From NCBI RefSeq assembly GCF_002909235.1, contig NZ_PHQQ01000009.1, positions 1 through 64,000 of the forward strand: a DNA stretch of 64,000 bases. The letters are read 5' to 3'. The notes under the pieces were generated by a model. That model had not been told where the DNA came from and did not search any database. It saw nothing but the letters and a program-made list of their open reading frames with translations. Shown here in pieces: positions 45,973-54,616 of the stretch. Position numbers and translations under genes: made by a program. The first letter of the stretch is position 1. Each line of letters opens with the position of its first letter. The DNA comes from Arenibacter catalasegens (GTDB taxonomy: Bacteria > Bacteroidota > Bacteroidia > Flavobacteriales > Flavobacteriaceae).

Positions 45973-46521
45973 TCAGTTCCATTCATCTTTTAAAATACCG
46001 TAGCAACAGGTATTCCTTTTATAACCATCCATTAGGTAAACATTTTTGCGTAAGATACCTTCCAATTTTGCACCTAACTTTTCAACGGCCTTTCGGGAGG
46101 GGACATTACGCTCGTCAATTCTAAATTCGACTTTTTCGAAGTGCATTTCATTAAAAGCATAATTGAGCATAAGTAATTTTACCTGTCCATTTAGTCCTGT
46201 TCCGTGAAATTCGCGGCCTATCCAAGTAGCGCCTATTTCAAGAACTTTATTTTTGTAGGCTATGTTCATGAATCGGGTACTACCGGCGTAGGTTGCCATT
46301 TTTTTGTCATAAATAATAAACGGCATTGCCGCAAAGCTTTTTTCCTTTTCAACAGCCTCTTCCACATATTTTTTTAATGCTCCGGCGGACGCTATATCCG
46401 AAGGAGAGTATTGCACAAGTTTTTCTTGACAGGCAATGGGCGACAGCAAATGGTAATTGCTTAAAGTTAAAGGGGCTAGTTTAACAAAATCATTTTCCAG
46501 GGTAGGGCTAGGGCTTCTCAT
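45973..46521 (-). CDS. GNAT-family N-acetyltransferase (RimJ/RimL type)
   Basis: A 182-residue acetyltransferase. The RimJ/RimL pattern shows in FVKLAPLTLSNY, EIGATWIGREFHGTGLNGQVK (the acetyl-CoA loop, here G-TGLN-G) and FRIDERNVPSRKAVEKLGAKLEGILRK. It may acetylate a small molecule, an antibiotic or a protein N-terminus; the substrate is unknown. It overlaps the upstream hydrolase gene by 4 bases (ATGA), so the two are translationally coupled. Confidence 0.88.
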   Translation of the reverse strand: MRSPSPTLENDFVKLAPLTLSNYHLLSPIACQEKLVQYSPSDIASAGALKKYVEEAVEKEKSFAAMPFIIYDKKMATYAGSTRFMNIAYKNKVLEIGATWIGREFHGTGLNGQVKLLMLNYAFNEMHFEKVEFRIDERNVPSRKAVEKLGAKLEGILRKNVYLMDGYKRNTCCYGILKDEWN

Positions 46522-47165
46522 TTGATCAGATTATTAATTATGTCCTTTTTAATTTCGTGTCCACCCTCGAATTTAATTAATTCTGCCCTTCCGCTAAACA
46601 GGGAACTAGCTTTTTCCTGTTCCCTTTTTAGACGGACTTCGGTGATATATTCGTCCTTGTTGCCGATCACTAATTTTATCTGGGCATTTTTGGATTCTGA
46701 AAATTTAAAATCTTCGGGGGTAAGTTCTTCCGGAATTCCCCCAGCATATAATATTAATTGGTCAAAGCTGATTTTACTATTCGCTATCCAACGTGTGGCA
46801 ATAGATACCCCTTGGGAAAATCCCAGTATAATGAGCTGGCAATGGTCTGGAATTTTTTCTGAAGCATACAGATTGTCCATATAGCTTAGGACATTTTTCG
46901 TTTCGGTAAGTCTATTCTCTTTGGTAAGCCAACTGGCGCCAACATGTTTGTATTCTGTATTCAAATAATATTTCGCGGGAGCTTGGGGTGCAATAATGTA
47001 ATTTTCATCTTTGGCTAACCCAATAAAATATTTAAGAAAGTATTTGCTTAAAAACCCTATACCGTGAAAAACTATCCAAACGTTTTTGGTATTGTTACCT
47101 AGTGTATTCAAGGTGTTATACGTATTTGTAGTCGTATATGAGATTTGCTTTTCTTGAAGTTCCAT
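46518..47165 (-). CDS. alpha/beta hydrolase (phospholipase/carboxylesterase-like)
   Basis: A 215-residue cytoplasmic esterase from ATG 47165 (MELQEKQISY); the ATG at 47195 is less likely. The triad is visible: Ser in LGFSQG, Asp in IGNKDEYI and His in EGGHEI. It resembles the acyl-protein thioesterase/YpfH group. It is divergent from the menaquinone thioesterase gene and coupled to the GNAT gene by a 4-base overlap. The substrate is unknown. Confidence 0.87.
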   Translation of the reverse strand: MELQEKQISYTTTNTYNTLNTLGNNTKNVWIVFHGIGFLSKYFLKYFIGLAKDENYIIAPQAPAKYYLNTEYKHVGASWLTKENRLTETKNVLSYMDNLYASEKIPDHCQLIILGFSQGVSIATRWIANSKISFDQLILYAGGIPEELTPEDFKFSESKNAQIKLVIGNKDEYITEVRLKREQEKASSLFSGRAELIKFEGGHEIKKDIINNLIK

Positions 47166-47236
47166 GATTTTCAGATAAGGGATAAAGTAACACAAAAGTT
47201 GAATTTCTAATGCTTAATTTTACAAAAAATTAATAC

Positions 47237-47659
47237 ATGAACGATTACAAAGAAAAAATACTCAGAATTTGTAACGAGTCCAGCAAGGGAACTTTAATGG
47301 AAACCTTGGAAATCGAGTATATAGATGTTGGAGAAAATTTTTTGTTGGCCAAAATGCCCGTTACTTCTAAAGTTCATCAACCGGACGGTGTTTTACATGG
47401 GGGGGCAACAGTAGCTTTGGCGGAAAGTGTAGCAAGTGCTGGATGTTTTATTTTTTTGGATACAAAGGAATTTTTTATTCGTGGATTGGAAATTTCAGCC
47501 AACCATGTTAAGAGTATTCGTGAGGGTGATGTTTTTGCTAAGGCGGTTATTCTGCACAAGGGGCGTACAACACAAATTTGGGATATTAAGGTAACGGATG
47601 TGGATGGAAACCTAATTTCAGTTTGTAAATTAACTACAGTATCATTACCTAAGAAATAG
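47237..47659 (+). CDS. menI: hotdog-fold thioesterase, probable DHNA-CoA thioesterase
   Basis: A 140-residue PaaI/4HBT-type enzyme. The active-site loop HQPDGVLHGGATVALAESVAS has the His-Gly-Gly and the catalytic Glu. PaaI-type enzymes hydrolyse aryl or acyl-CoA esters. Because it is directly followed, one base after its stop codon, by menF and then menD, the likely substrate is 1,4-dihydroxy-2-naphthoyl-CoA, the menaquinone intermediate. That assignment rests on context; a general thioesterase is the alternative. Confidence 0.8.
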   Translation: MNDYKEKILRICNESSKGTLMETLEIEYIDVGENFLLAKMPVTSKVHQPDGVLHGGATVALAESVASAGCFIFLDTKEFFIRGLEISANHVKSIREGDVFAKAVILHKGRTTQIWDIKVTDVDGNLISVCKLTTVSLPKK

Positions 47660-47660
47660 T

Positions 47661-48770
47661 ATGTCTTTAAGTTTTTTGGATCAAATTAGTACACAGTTCC
47701 ACAAAGATCTTCCTTTTGTTGCCTATAGGAAACCGAATGAAGTTGAAGTAAAGGTGATATTTCAAAAGGACCAGGAATTGCATTATGTGAACGACTTTTC
47801 AGAAAGTGGCTTTGTTTTTGCCCCTTTCGATGGGCAAAGTCCAACGATTTTAATTGAAAACGATGAAGCTTATGTTGAAGCTTTTGAATCAAACCCTAGT
47901 TTTTCTACTAATTCTGTAATCTCTATACTAGAACAGGACTTGGATAAGGATTTTTATCTCAAATTAATTAAAAAGGCGATTGTCAAAATTGATTCGGGCG
48001 AAATCAATAAAGTGGTTCTTTCCAGAAGTATTGATTTGAAAACAACCAAGACTCCTTTTGTTTTGTTCAGTGAACTGTTGCACCAATATGCAAAGGCTTT
48101 TTGTTACATCTGGTTTCACCCGAAAATTGGAATGTGGTTGGGGGCTACTCCAGAAATATTTCTAGAAACCAGGAACAATCAATTCAAAACTATGTCCCTA
48201 GCGGGGACTCAATTACATCACGGAGAGGAAACCCCAAAATGGGAGGAAAAGGAGCTAGAGGAACAAGAAATGGTAACCCAATTTATCCACGATTCCTTGA
48301 AGGGAAAGGTTACCTCACTTTTGGTGTCCGAGGCTAATTCGACAAGGGCGGGAAATCTTTGGCATATAAAAACATCCGTTTCTGGCAACATGAGTACTTC
48401 GGGTCTCGAAGACATTATTAAGGCATTACATCCAACACCCGCTGTTTGCGGAGTGCCGAAAATGGGAGCAAAGGAGTTTATCCTAAAGAATGAGGGTTAT
48501 GAACGACAGTTCTATACCGGCTTTTTGGGCGAACTAAATTTTAAAGAAGATGTAACAAGGCCGTCATCTAGGAAAAATCAAGAAAATAGAGCCTATAGGA
48601 CCATAAAGAACAGAACCTCCTTGTATGTAAATTTAAGATGTATGCAAATATTGGGAAATAGCGTTAAGATATATGTAGGGGGTGGAATAACTAAGAGATC
48701 GGTGCCAGAAAAGGAATGGCAAGAGACAAAGGATAAAAGTAGTACCATGTTGAATATAGTTTTAAAGTAA
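47661..48770 (+). CDS. menF: isochorismate synthase
   Basis: Converts chorismate to isochorismate, the entry step of menaquinone synthesis. The 369 residues hold the chorismate-binding domain: KAIVKIDSGEINKVVLSRS, WLGATPEIFLE, MSLAGT, HPTPAVCGVPK and YTGFLGE, with the terminal GGGI turn. The length fits MenF/EntC rather than anthranilate synthase. It begins one base after the upstream thioesterase gene ends. EntC-type isochorismate synthase for siderophores is unlikely because menD follows. Confidence 0.92.
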   Translation: MSLSFLDQISTQFHKDLPFVAYRKPNEVEVKVIFQKDQELHYVNDFSESGFVFAPFDGQSPTILIENDEAYVEAFESNPSFSTNSVISILEQDLDKDFYLKLIKKAIVKIDSGEINKVVLSRSIDLKTTKTPFVLFSELLHQYAKAFCYIWFHPKIGMWLGATPEIFLETRNNQFKTMSLAGTQLHHGEETPKWEEKELEEQEMVTQFIHDSLKGKVTSLLVSEANSTRAGNLWHIKTSVSGNMSTSGLEDIIKALHPTPAVCGVPKMGAKEFILKNEGYERQFYTGFLGELNFKEDVTRPSSRKNQENRAYRTIKNRTSLYVNLRCMQILGNSVKIYVGGGITKRSVPEKEWQETKDKSSTMLNIVLK

Positions 48771-48789
48771 ACTAAAAAGAGAAATTGAA

Positions 48790-48821
48790 TTGGTTTTAGA
48801 ATTAGCTGCGTTGTATTTTTG
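48790..48821 (+). promoter_or_regulatory. menD promoter, implying a leaderless transcript
   Basis: TTG at 48790-48792 and TATTTTTG at 48814-48821 with a 21-base spacer. The G is only 5 bases before the menD ATG at 48827, so transcription would start at or next to the start codon. Confidence 0.65.
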
Positions 48822-48826
48822 CTGTA

Positions 48827-50578
48827 ATGAAATATTCTAGTATTCCCTCCGCAAGGTCAGTTGTCCATCATTGCAAAGCAAGGGGCATAAAAAATATAAT
48901 TATTTCTCCGGGATCAAGAAATGCGCCCTTGACCATTAGTTTTTATGAAGACCCATTTTTTAAATGCTTTAGTATTGTAGACGAGAGATCTGCGGCATTT
49001 TTTGCATTGGGCATAGCACAACAGTTGATGGAACCAACCGTGGTTTTATGTACTTCCGGTAGTGCGCTTTTAAACTATTATCCCGCTATTGCAGAGGCAT
49101 TTTATAGTGACATCCCCTTAATAGTCTTATCGGCCGATAGGCCACGTTATAAAGTGGATATTGGGGACGGACAGACCATTAGGCAAGAGAATGTTTTTGA
49201 TAACCACATTGGGTATTCTGCAAACCTAATGCTGGATATTTGTCATGCTACCGATAAAATACGAAAATACGACCCAAATCGATTAGGGCCGGACGAAACT
49301 AAATCCCAGGCACAGGTTCAAAAGTTTAATGATGCAGAACTTGAAAAGGCAATGCAGATAGCCATCTCGAATAGTACGCCAGTACATATAAATATTCCTT
49401 TCGAGGAGCCCTTGTATCAGACTATAGACATGTCCGATCCTTTACCACAGGTTAATTATACACCGGTCCAAGAAGAAAGTGGTATAGTGGAATGGCAGGA
49501 ATATCTTAAAACATGGCAAAGTTCTTCTCGAAAAATGGTTCTTGTTGGCGTAAATCCACCGAATGCAGTAGAGCGGCAGTATTTGGACATATTGGCAAAA
49601 GATCCATCGGTTATAGTATTGACAGAAAGTACATCCAATTTATTTCACCCCAACTTTTTTCCCAATATAGACAGTATCATAGCTCCAATTGAGAAATCTG
49701 GGAACAGGGAGCAATTGTTCAAAATGTTACAACCGGAAATTGTGCTAACTTTTGGGGGGCTAATTGTTTCAAAGAAAATTAAAGCATTTTTAAGGGGTTA
49801 TTCCCCTGTACTGCACTGGCATGTTGATACCAAAAAAGCGAATAACACCTTTTTTTGCCTGAAAAAGCATTTTAAGACAAGTCCCAATGATTTTTTTAAA
49901 TATGTTTTAGAAGGAAGTCCCGCCAGGGAAAGTGGCTATTATGCGTATTGGGCAGCTAAAAAGGTTCATTATAAGTCAAAAAGAAAAGAGTATTTAAGCA
50001 CATTGGCATTTTCTGACATGTTGGTGTTCCATGAGGTTTTGGACAGCCTCCCCAAGAATTATCAATTACAATTGTCCAATAGTTCTACGGTTAGATATGC
50101 ACAATTGTTCGATTTAGACCCCTCTATCCGCGTTTTTTGCAATCGTGGCACCAGTGGTATTGATGGTAGCACTTCTACTGCAGTAGGTGCTTCAATATAT
50201 GATACAAACCCAACATTATTGGTTACTGGCGATTTAAGCTTTCTATATGATAGCAACGGCTTGTGGAATAATTATATTAAGCCAAATTTCAGGATTATTG
50301 TCATCAACAATGACGGGGGAGGTATTTTTAGGATTTTACCAGGAAAAGAGGAAAGCAGTAACTTTAATACCTTCTTTGAGACAACTCATAATATTGAGAT
50401 TCGGCACCTTGCTGAAATGTATAAGTTTGGATTTGAATCAGTTTCGAATAAAATCGACTTAAAAAAGGCCTTAGACAATCTTTATAAAGAGTCCAAAAAA
50501 CCTAAGATATTGGAAATTAAAACCCCGAGATTATTAAATGACAAAATTTTGCTTAGTTATTTTGATTTTATATCTTAG
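48827..50578 (+). CDS. menD: 2-succinyl-5-enolpyruvyl-6-hydroxy-3-cyclohexene-1-carboxylate synthase
   Basis: A 583-residue thiamine-diphosphate enzyme that joins isochorismate and 2-oxoglutarate. Seen are ISPGSRNAPLTISF at the N-terminus, DERSAAFFALGIA with the catalytic Glu, CTSGSALLNYYPAIAEA, and the C-terminal ThDP-binding GDLSFLYDSNGL (GDx23-26N pattern) and FNNDGG-like VINNDGGGIF. The length is normal. It is downstream of menF, but with its own promoter close to the ATG. Confidence 0.96.
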   Translation: MKYSSIPSARSVVHHCKARGIKNIIISPGSRNAPLTISFYEDPFFKCFSIVDERSAAFFALGIAQQLMEPTVVLCTSGSALLNYYPAIAEAFYSDIPLIVLSADRPRYKVDIGDGQTIRQENVFDNHIGYSANLMLDICHATDKIRKYDPNRLGPDETKSQAQVQKFNDAELEKAMQIAISNSTPVHINIPFEEPLYQTIDMSDPLPQVNYTPVQEESGIVEWQEYLKTWQSSSRKMVLVGVNPPNAVERQYLDILAKDPSVIVLTESTSNLFHPNFFPNIDSIIAPIEKSGNREQLFKMLQPEIVLTFGGLIVSKKIKAFLRGYSPVLHWHVDTKKANNTFFCLKKHFKTSPNDFFKYVLEGSPARESGYYAYWAAKKVHYKSKRKEYLSTLAFSDMLVFHEVLDSLPKNYQLQLSNSSTVRYAQLFDLDPSIRVFCNRGTSGIDGSTSTAVGASIYDTNPTLLVTGDLSFLYDSNGLWNNYIKPNFRIIVINNDGGGIFRILPGKEESSNFNTFFETTHNIEIRHLAEMYKFGFESVSNKIDLKKALDNLYKESKKPKILEIKTPRLLNDKILLSYFDFIS

Positions 50579-50617
50579 AAGAATATAAATCTAATCATTA
50601 TAAGAATATTAACTATT

Positions 50618-50962
50618 ATGAGCAAAAGAGACGAATTGATCGAAAAATATGCTGCAGACATCAAAGACAAATTTGGTGAAACGCCGAATATGGATTTATT
50701 GACCAAGGTCACCATCGGATTAGGGCCATCTATTTATAATATGGATGCCTCAAAAGTTTCCGGATCGGATGACAAAGAATTGCAAACGGTCAAAAATAAC
50801 TTCTTAATTAAAAAACTTGGGTTAAATGATAGCCCACAATTGATGGATGCTATAAAAAGCGTTACAGACAAGTATGGTAGTTCTGTGAAGAGTAAACACC
50901 GAGCAGTGGTTTATTATATGCTGGCAAAACACTTCAAGAAGGAAGCCGTTTATAAGAAATAA
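50618..50962 (+). CDS. DUF2853 family protein
   Basis: A 114-residue, mostly helical cytoplasmic protein with a Lys-rich composition. MSKRDELIEKYAADIK and the YNMDASKVSGSDDKELQTVK segment agree with DUF2853, a family of unknown role found mainly in Bacteroidota and Alphaproteobacteria. It lies 39 bases after menD. In related genomes it keeps this position beside menaquinone genes, which hints at nothing more than operon inheritance. A strong terminator follows. Confidence 0.82.
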   Translation: MSKRDELIEKYAADIKDKFGETPNMDLLTKVTIGLGPSIYNMDASKVSGSDDKELQTVKNNFLIKKLGLNDSPQLMDAIKSVTDKYGSSVKSKHRAVVYYMLAKHFKKEAVYKK

Positions 50963-50983
50963 TATTCGTATAGAATTATATGT

Positions 50984-51018
50984 AAAAGCCGTTCCTTTAA
51001 AAAGAGCGGCTTTTTTTT
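50984..51018 (+). terminator. intrinsic terminator after the DUF2853 gene
   Basis: An 11-base stem with one G-T pair (AAAAGCCGTTC and GAGCGGCTTTT), a 9-base loop, then eight T residues. Confidence 0.88.
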
Positions 51019-51038
51019 ATAGAGATTCTTTTTAAACG

Positions 51039-51046
51039 TATTTTTG
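51039..51046 (+). promoter_or_regulatory. -7 element TATTTTTG, implying a leaderless cvfB-type transcript
   Basis: The G at 51046 is 4 bases before ATG 51051, which is too close for a leader or Shine-Dalgarno site. No TTG -33 element is evident. Confidence 0.6.
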
Positions 51047-51050
51047 CCGC

Positions 51051-51881
51051 ATGATAGCACTTGGGAAATATAACAATTTAGAAATACTAAGGGATACTAC
51101 AGTAGGTCTCTTTTTGGGCGATGACGAGGATAATGATGTTTTGCTGCCCAATAAATATGTGCCGGAAGAGTTTGAGATCGGAGATAACATAGAAGTTTTT
51201 TGCTATTTGGATCACGAAGAGAGAATTGTGGCAACTACATTAATACCATTTGTCACCGTTAATCAGTTTCAATTGCTTCAAGTAGCCGAAGTAAACGAAT
51301 ACGGAGCTTTTATGGATTGGGGATTGGAAAAGCATTTATTGGTTCCTTTTCGGGAACAACGTAATAAAATGATGGATGGTCAATGGTATGTTGTTTACTG
51401 CTATTTGGATGAAAAAACGGATAGATTAGTGGCTTCGAATAAACTGGATAAGTTTTTATCCAATGATGAATTGACCGTAGACGCACTGGACAAGGTAGAT
51501 CTAGTGGTTACTAGGCTTACAGATTTGGGATGGGAAGTTATTATCAACCATAAGCACAAAGGTTTGGTCTATTCCAACGAAATATTTAAAAAGGTAGCCG
51601 TAGGGGATAAATTAGAAGGGTATATCAAGAATATTAGACCCGACAATAAGATTGATGTTAGTTTGCAGCCCATAGGATACCAAAGTTTGGAGCCGGCCGC
51701 TAATCTAATTTATGAAAAACTTGTAGCCAATGGAGGGGTCTTAAATTTACATGACAAATCTGACCCTGAGGATATTAAGAAAATAATGCAGATGAGCAAG
51801 AAGACATTTAAAAAGGGGGTAGGGGCATTGTATAAAGAGCGTAAAATAGAAATCAAAGCCGATAGCATTCGCTTAATATAA
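51051..51881 (+). CDS. CvfB-type S1-domain RNA-binding protein
   Basis: A 276-residue cytoplasmic protein made of OB/S1-like modules and a winged-helix end, the CvfB layout. NEYGAFMDWGLEKHLLVPFREQ is the clearest S1 module; DKLEGYIKNIRPDNKIDVSLQP is another; the C-terminal SKKTFKKGVGALYKERKI is the winged-helix part. CvfB-family proteins bind RNA and affect gene expression in Staphylococcus. Here it is between menaquinone genes but has its own terminator before it and -7 element. Confidence 0.88.
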   Translation: MIALGKYNNLEILRDTTVGLFLGDDEDNDVLLPNKYVPEEFEIGDNIEVFCYLDHEERIVATTLIPFVTVNQFQLLQVAEVNEYGAFMDWGLEKHLLVPFREQRNKMMDGQWYVVYCYLDEKTDRLVASNKLDKFLSNDELTVDALDKVDLVVTRLTDLGWEVIINHKHKGLVYSNEIFKKVAVGDKLEGYIKNIRPDNKIDVSLQPIGYQSLEPAANLIYEKLVANGGVLNLHDKSDPEDIKKIMQMSKKTFKKGVGALYKERKIEIKADSIRLI

Positions 51882-52062
51882 AATGGCTTTGTTTAATTAA
51901 TCGGTTTTAAATAAATGGAGTTCAATATTTTATAGATTTTTGACCTTGATTTGTTGTCGTTTTACTACAAAAACTATTACTTTTACAACATCGAAGTTTA
52001 AAAATATAAATAGTCGATTTATTTTTATTACTTTTAGAATTCACCCCTTAAATAATTAGCCT

Positions 52063-52674
52063 ATGCCATTCATAGAGGAAAGTGATTTATTAGAATTGCA
52101 TAAAGACATTGACAAGGCTCAAATTATAAATGAGCGTCTATTGGATCAAATTAAATACAAGAACAAGGAATTAAAGCGAAGTAAGATACAGCGAAATCTT
52201 TTTGGCAGTGTTACGGTGCTTTTTTTAATAGGTACTTTGGCCGTTTTCTCCTATAACGCCGGTTTTATTAGGTCATCCAATTTTGAAAACAGGAATAACC
52301 TTAGAAATAATCTCCTGGTATCTATAGATAGCTTGGATGTCATAAAAGCTAGAATTGATAATCTTAAAGAGCAGAATGAAGAACTTAGCTTGGTAAAGGA
52401 ATTTTATTTGGCCAAAAAGTTTTTGGATAAAGAAAAAATTTACTCTGTACAGGTTAAATCCTTTGTAGACAACAATATAACCCTTGCTTCAGAATCGCTT
52501 AGCAATACAATATTTGCAAAAGCAAATCCTTTTTATTCTTATTCCTTGGGTAATTTTGAAACCTTGGAAGAAGCTAGGTCTTTTAGGTTTCAATTGGTGA
52601 AAATGGGCTTTGAGGATGCCTTCGTAGCTTCATACAAAGAAGGAAAGCGTGTAGAAATAGAAGACCCGTATTAA
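52063..52674 (+). CDS. membrane-anchored SPOR-like protein
   Basis: A 203-residue protein: a cytoplasmic helical N-terminus (1-44), one transmembrane segment (about 45-65, FGSVTVLFLIGTLAVFSY), a periplasmic coiled coil (about 75-130), and a C-terminal SPOR-type unit of about 70 residues (YSVQVKSFVDNN ... YSLGNFETLEEARSFRFQLVKMGFEDAFVASY). SPOR domains bind denuded peptidoglycan at division sites. The SPOR unit here looks divergent. Its stop is one base before menA, so they are co-translated. Confidence 0.75.
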   Translation: MPFIEESDLLELHKDIDKAQIINERLLDQIKYKNKELKRSKIQRNLFGSVTVLFLIGTLAVFSYNAGFIRSSNFENRNNLRNNLLVSIDSLDVIKARIDNLKEQNEELSLVKEFYLAKKFLDKEKIYSVQVKSFVDNNITLASESLSNTIFAKANPFYSYSLGNFETLEEARSFRFQLVKMGFEDAFVASYKEGKRVEIEDPY

Positions 52675-52675
52675 A

Positions 52676-53584
52676 TTGCTTAAATTAAAAGCGTGGATAA
52701 GTGCGGCCAGATTGAGGACACTTCCTCTTTCGTTGTCAGGAATAGTGGTGGGTACAGCTCTAGGAAGTATGTATGGCCAATTTCAATGGGATATTTTTGT
52801 ATTTGCTATGTTCACTACCGTAGCATTTCAGGTTACCTCTAATTTTGCCAATGACTATGGCGATGGTGTTAAAGGCACTGATAATGAAAATAGGGTAGGA
52901 CCTAAGCGTGCCCTTCAAAGTGGGCAATTATCCCGAACAGAACTTAAGAATGGTATTTTATTTTCGATTGCTGTTTGTGTTATTTTAGTTATTTCCCTTT
53001 TATACAGCTCATTTGGTACTAAAAATTTGTTGTTCAGTATTATTTTTGGTGCCTTGGGAATTTTAAGTATATGGGCGGCCATAAAATATACTATTGGATC
53101 CTCGGCCTACGGATATAAAGGTTTGGGCGATTTATTTGTATTTCTGTTTTTTGGATTGCTAGGGGTATTGGGGTCCATGTTTCTTTATACAAAAGCACTA
53201 TACGCGACCCCTGTTTTACCGGCAATAACTATTGGACTATTGAGTACCGGAGTACTGAATCTTAATAATTTAAGGGACTATCAGTCCGATAAGCTTTCCA
53301 ATAAAAATACCTTGATTGTTAAGATGGGTGTGCTAAACGGTAAAAAATATCATGTTTTACTTATTATATTGAGTTTTATAAGCATTTTAGCCTTTACTAT
53401 AGTAAATTACCAGAATTGGAAAAATACTATTCATTTATTGGCATTTGTACCTATCTTTATACATCTAAATAAAATGTGGAAGCTTAAAAATACAATTCTA
53501 CTTGATCCTGAATTGAAGAAATTGGCACTTAGTACATTTCTATTGGCAATTCTGTTTTATTTTAGTTATAATAATTTTTTGTAG
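52676..53584 (+). CDS. menA: 1,4-dihydroxy-2-naphthoate polyprenyltransferase
   Basis: A 302-residue UbiA-type membrane enzyme that attaches the isoprenoid chain to dihydroxynaphthoate. The first Asp-rich motif NFANDYGDGVKGTDN and the second NNLRDYQSDKLSNKNT are clear, with eight or nine transmembrane helices. The start is TTG 52676, one base after the preceding stop codon; the next ATG would remove the conserved AARLRTLPLSLSGI region. The upstream DNA is coding and carries no promoter box, so the TTG start is real here. Confidence 0.93.
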   Translation: MLKLKAWISAARLRTLPLSLSGIVVGTALGSMYGQFQWDIFVFAMFTTVAFQVTSNFANDYGDGVKGTDNENRVGPKRALQSGQLSRTELKNGILFSIAVCVILVISLLYSSFGTKNLLFSIIFGALGILSIWAAIKYTIGSSAYGYKGLGDLFVFLFFGLLGVLGSMFLYTKALYATPVLPAITIGLLSTGVLNLNNLRDYQSDKLSNKNTLIVKMGVLNGKKYHVLLIILSFISILAFTIVNYQNWKNTIHLLAFVPIFIHLNKMWKLKNTILLDPELKKLALSTFLLAILFYFSYNNFL

Positions 53585-53617
53585 TTTTGAGTAAATAACC
53601 AATCAAATAAATACACT

Positions 53618-54373
53618 TTGGAACAACCAATTAGAATTCTTATTGTAGAGGACAACGTGATTATTGCAGATGACATGCAATCTATGTTGGAGGAGATTGG
53701 ATACGAAATCGTAGACAATGTTATTGTGTACGAACAGGCAGTTGAGGTATTAAAAAATAAGGAAGTTGATCTTGTGCTGATCGACATAATTTTGGCCTCG
53801 GATAAAACTGGTATCGACTTGGGCAAGCACATCCGAGAAAACTATAATATTCCCTTTATTTTTGTGACATCCAATTCCGATCGGGCAACTGTGGAAAATG
53901 CTAAGACCGTAAAGCCAAATGGGTATTTGGTTAAGCCTTTTGAGCAACAGGATTTGTATACTTCCATCGAAATTGCACTTTCTAACTTTATTTCCGTTAA
54001 AAATAATGGGGCAGGAGTAAGTCAAGAAGAGGAAGATGACAGGTTAATGTCCAACAAAGTTTTGAAGGATTCCATTTTTGTTAAAAAACAACATTTGTAT
54101 TATCGAATCCAGTTTGGAGATATACAGTTCATAAAGGCGGATAACGTTTATCTGGAAGTAAATACGGTAGATAAAAAGTTTTTGGTACGTTCCCCGTTGA
54201 AGGATTATTTAGAGAAATTACCACAACAGAAATTTTATAGGGCACATAAATCCTATATCGTTAATGTGGATCATATAGATGCCATTAACTCCAAGGATAT
54301 TTTAATAAACAATACCCTGATTCCTATTTCAAAAGAATTTAAGGAATTTATAATATCGGCTATGAATTCTTAA
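53618..54373 (+). CDS. LytTR-family response regulator
   Basis: A 251-residue two-component regulator: a receiver (about 5-125) with IVEDN, the phosphoacceptor Asp56 in LVLIDIIL, and the Lys in LVKPF, then a LytTR DNA-binding domain (about 145-248) with FIKADNVYLEV and FYRAHKSYIVN. Start TTG 53618 is needed to include the first receiver strand; no ATG or GTG fits better. No histidine kinase is adjacent. It lies 33 bases after menA. Confidence 0.88.
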   Translation: MEQPIRILIVEDNVIIADDMQSMLEEIGYEIVDNVIVYEQAVEVLKNKEVDLVLIDIILASDKTGIDLGKHIRENYNIPFIFVTSNSDRATVENAKTVKPNGYLVKPFEQQDLYTSIEIALSNFISVKNNGAGVSQEEEDDRLMSNKVLKDSIFVKKQHLYYRIQFGDIQFIKADNVYLEVNTVDKKFLVRSPLKDYLEKLPQQKFYRAHKSYIVNVDHIDAINSKDILINNTLIPISKEFKEFIISAMNS

Positions 54374-54387
54374 GTAATAGCCTGGTA

Positions 54388-54429
54388 AAAACAGAAAAAA
54401 GGTGCTTTAGGGCGCCTTTTTTCTGTTTT
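54388..54429. terminator. bidirectional intrinsic terminator
   Basis: An 18-base stem with one G-T pair (AAAACAGAAAAAAGGTGC and its partner) and a 6-base loop, between the LytTR gene and the convergent NarL-type regulator gene. Confidence 0.88.
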
Positions 54430-54616
54430 ATGGGTGGGGTTGGATAGGTAAAATCTTTAAGTGATTATGTAAAGTGCTGGTAGAACACATTTATAATTTT
54501 AACCTGTATATCCTTTTCTTTGGAACCGTTATTTAGGAATGTTTTTATTTTTAGCTCCGTAAAAAAAAATCTAATAAAATTAAGCGTAGTTATATAACCA
54601 TACAATGTCGATTCAT

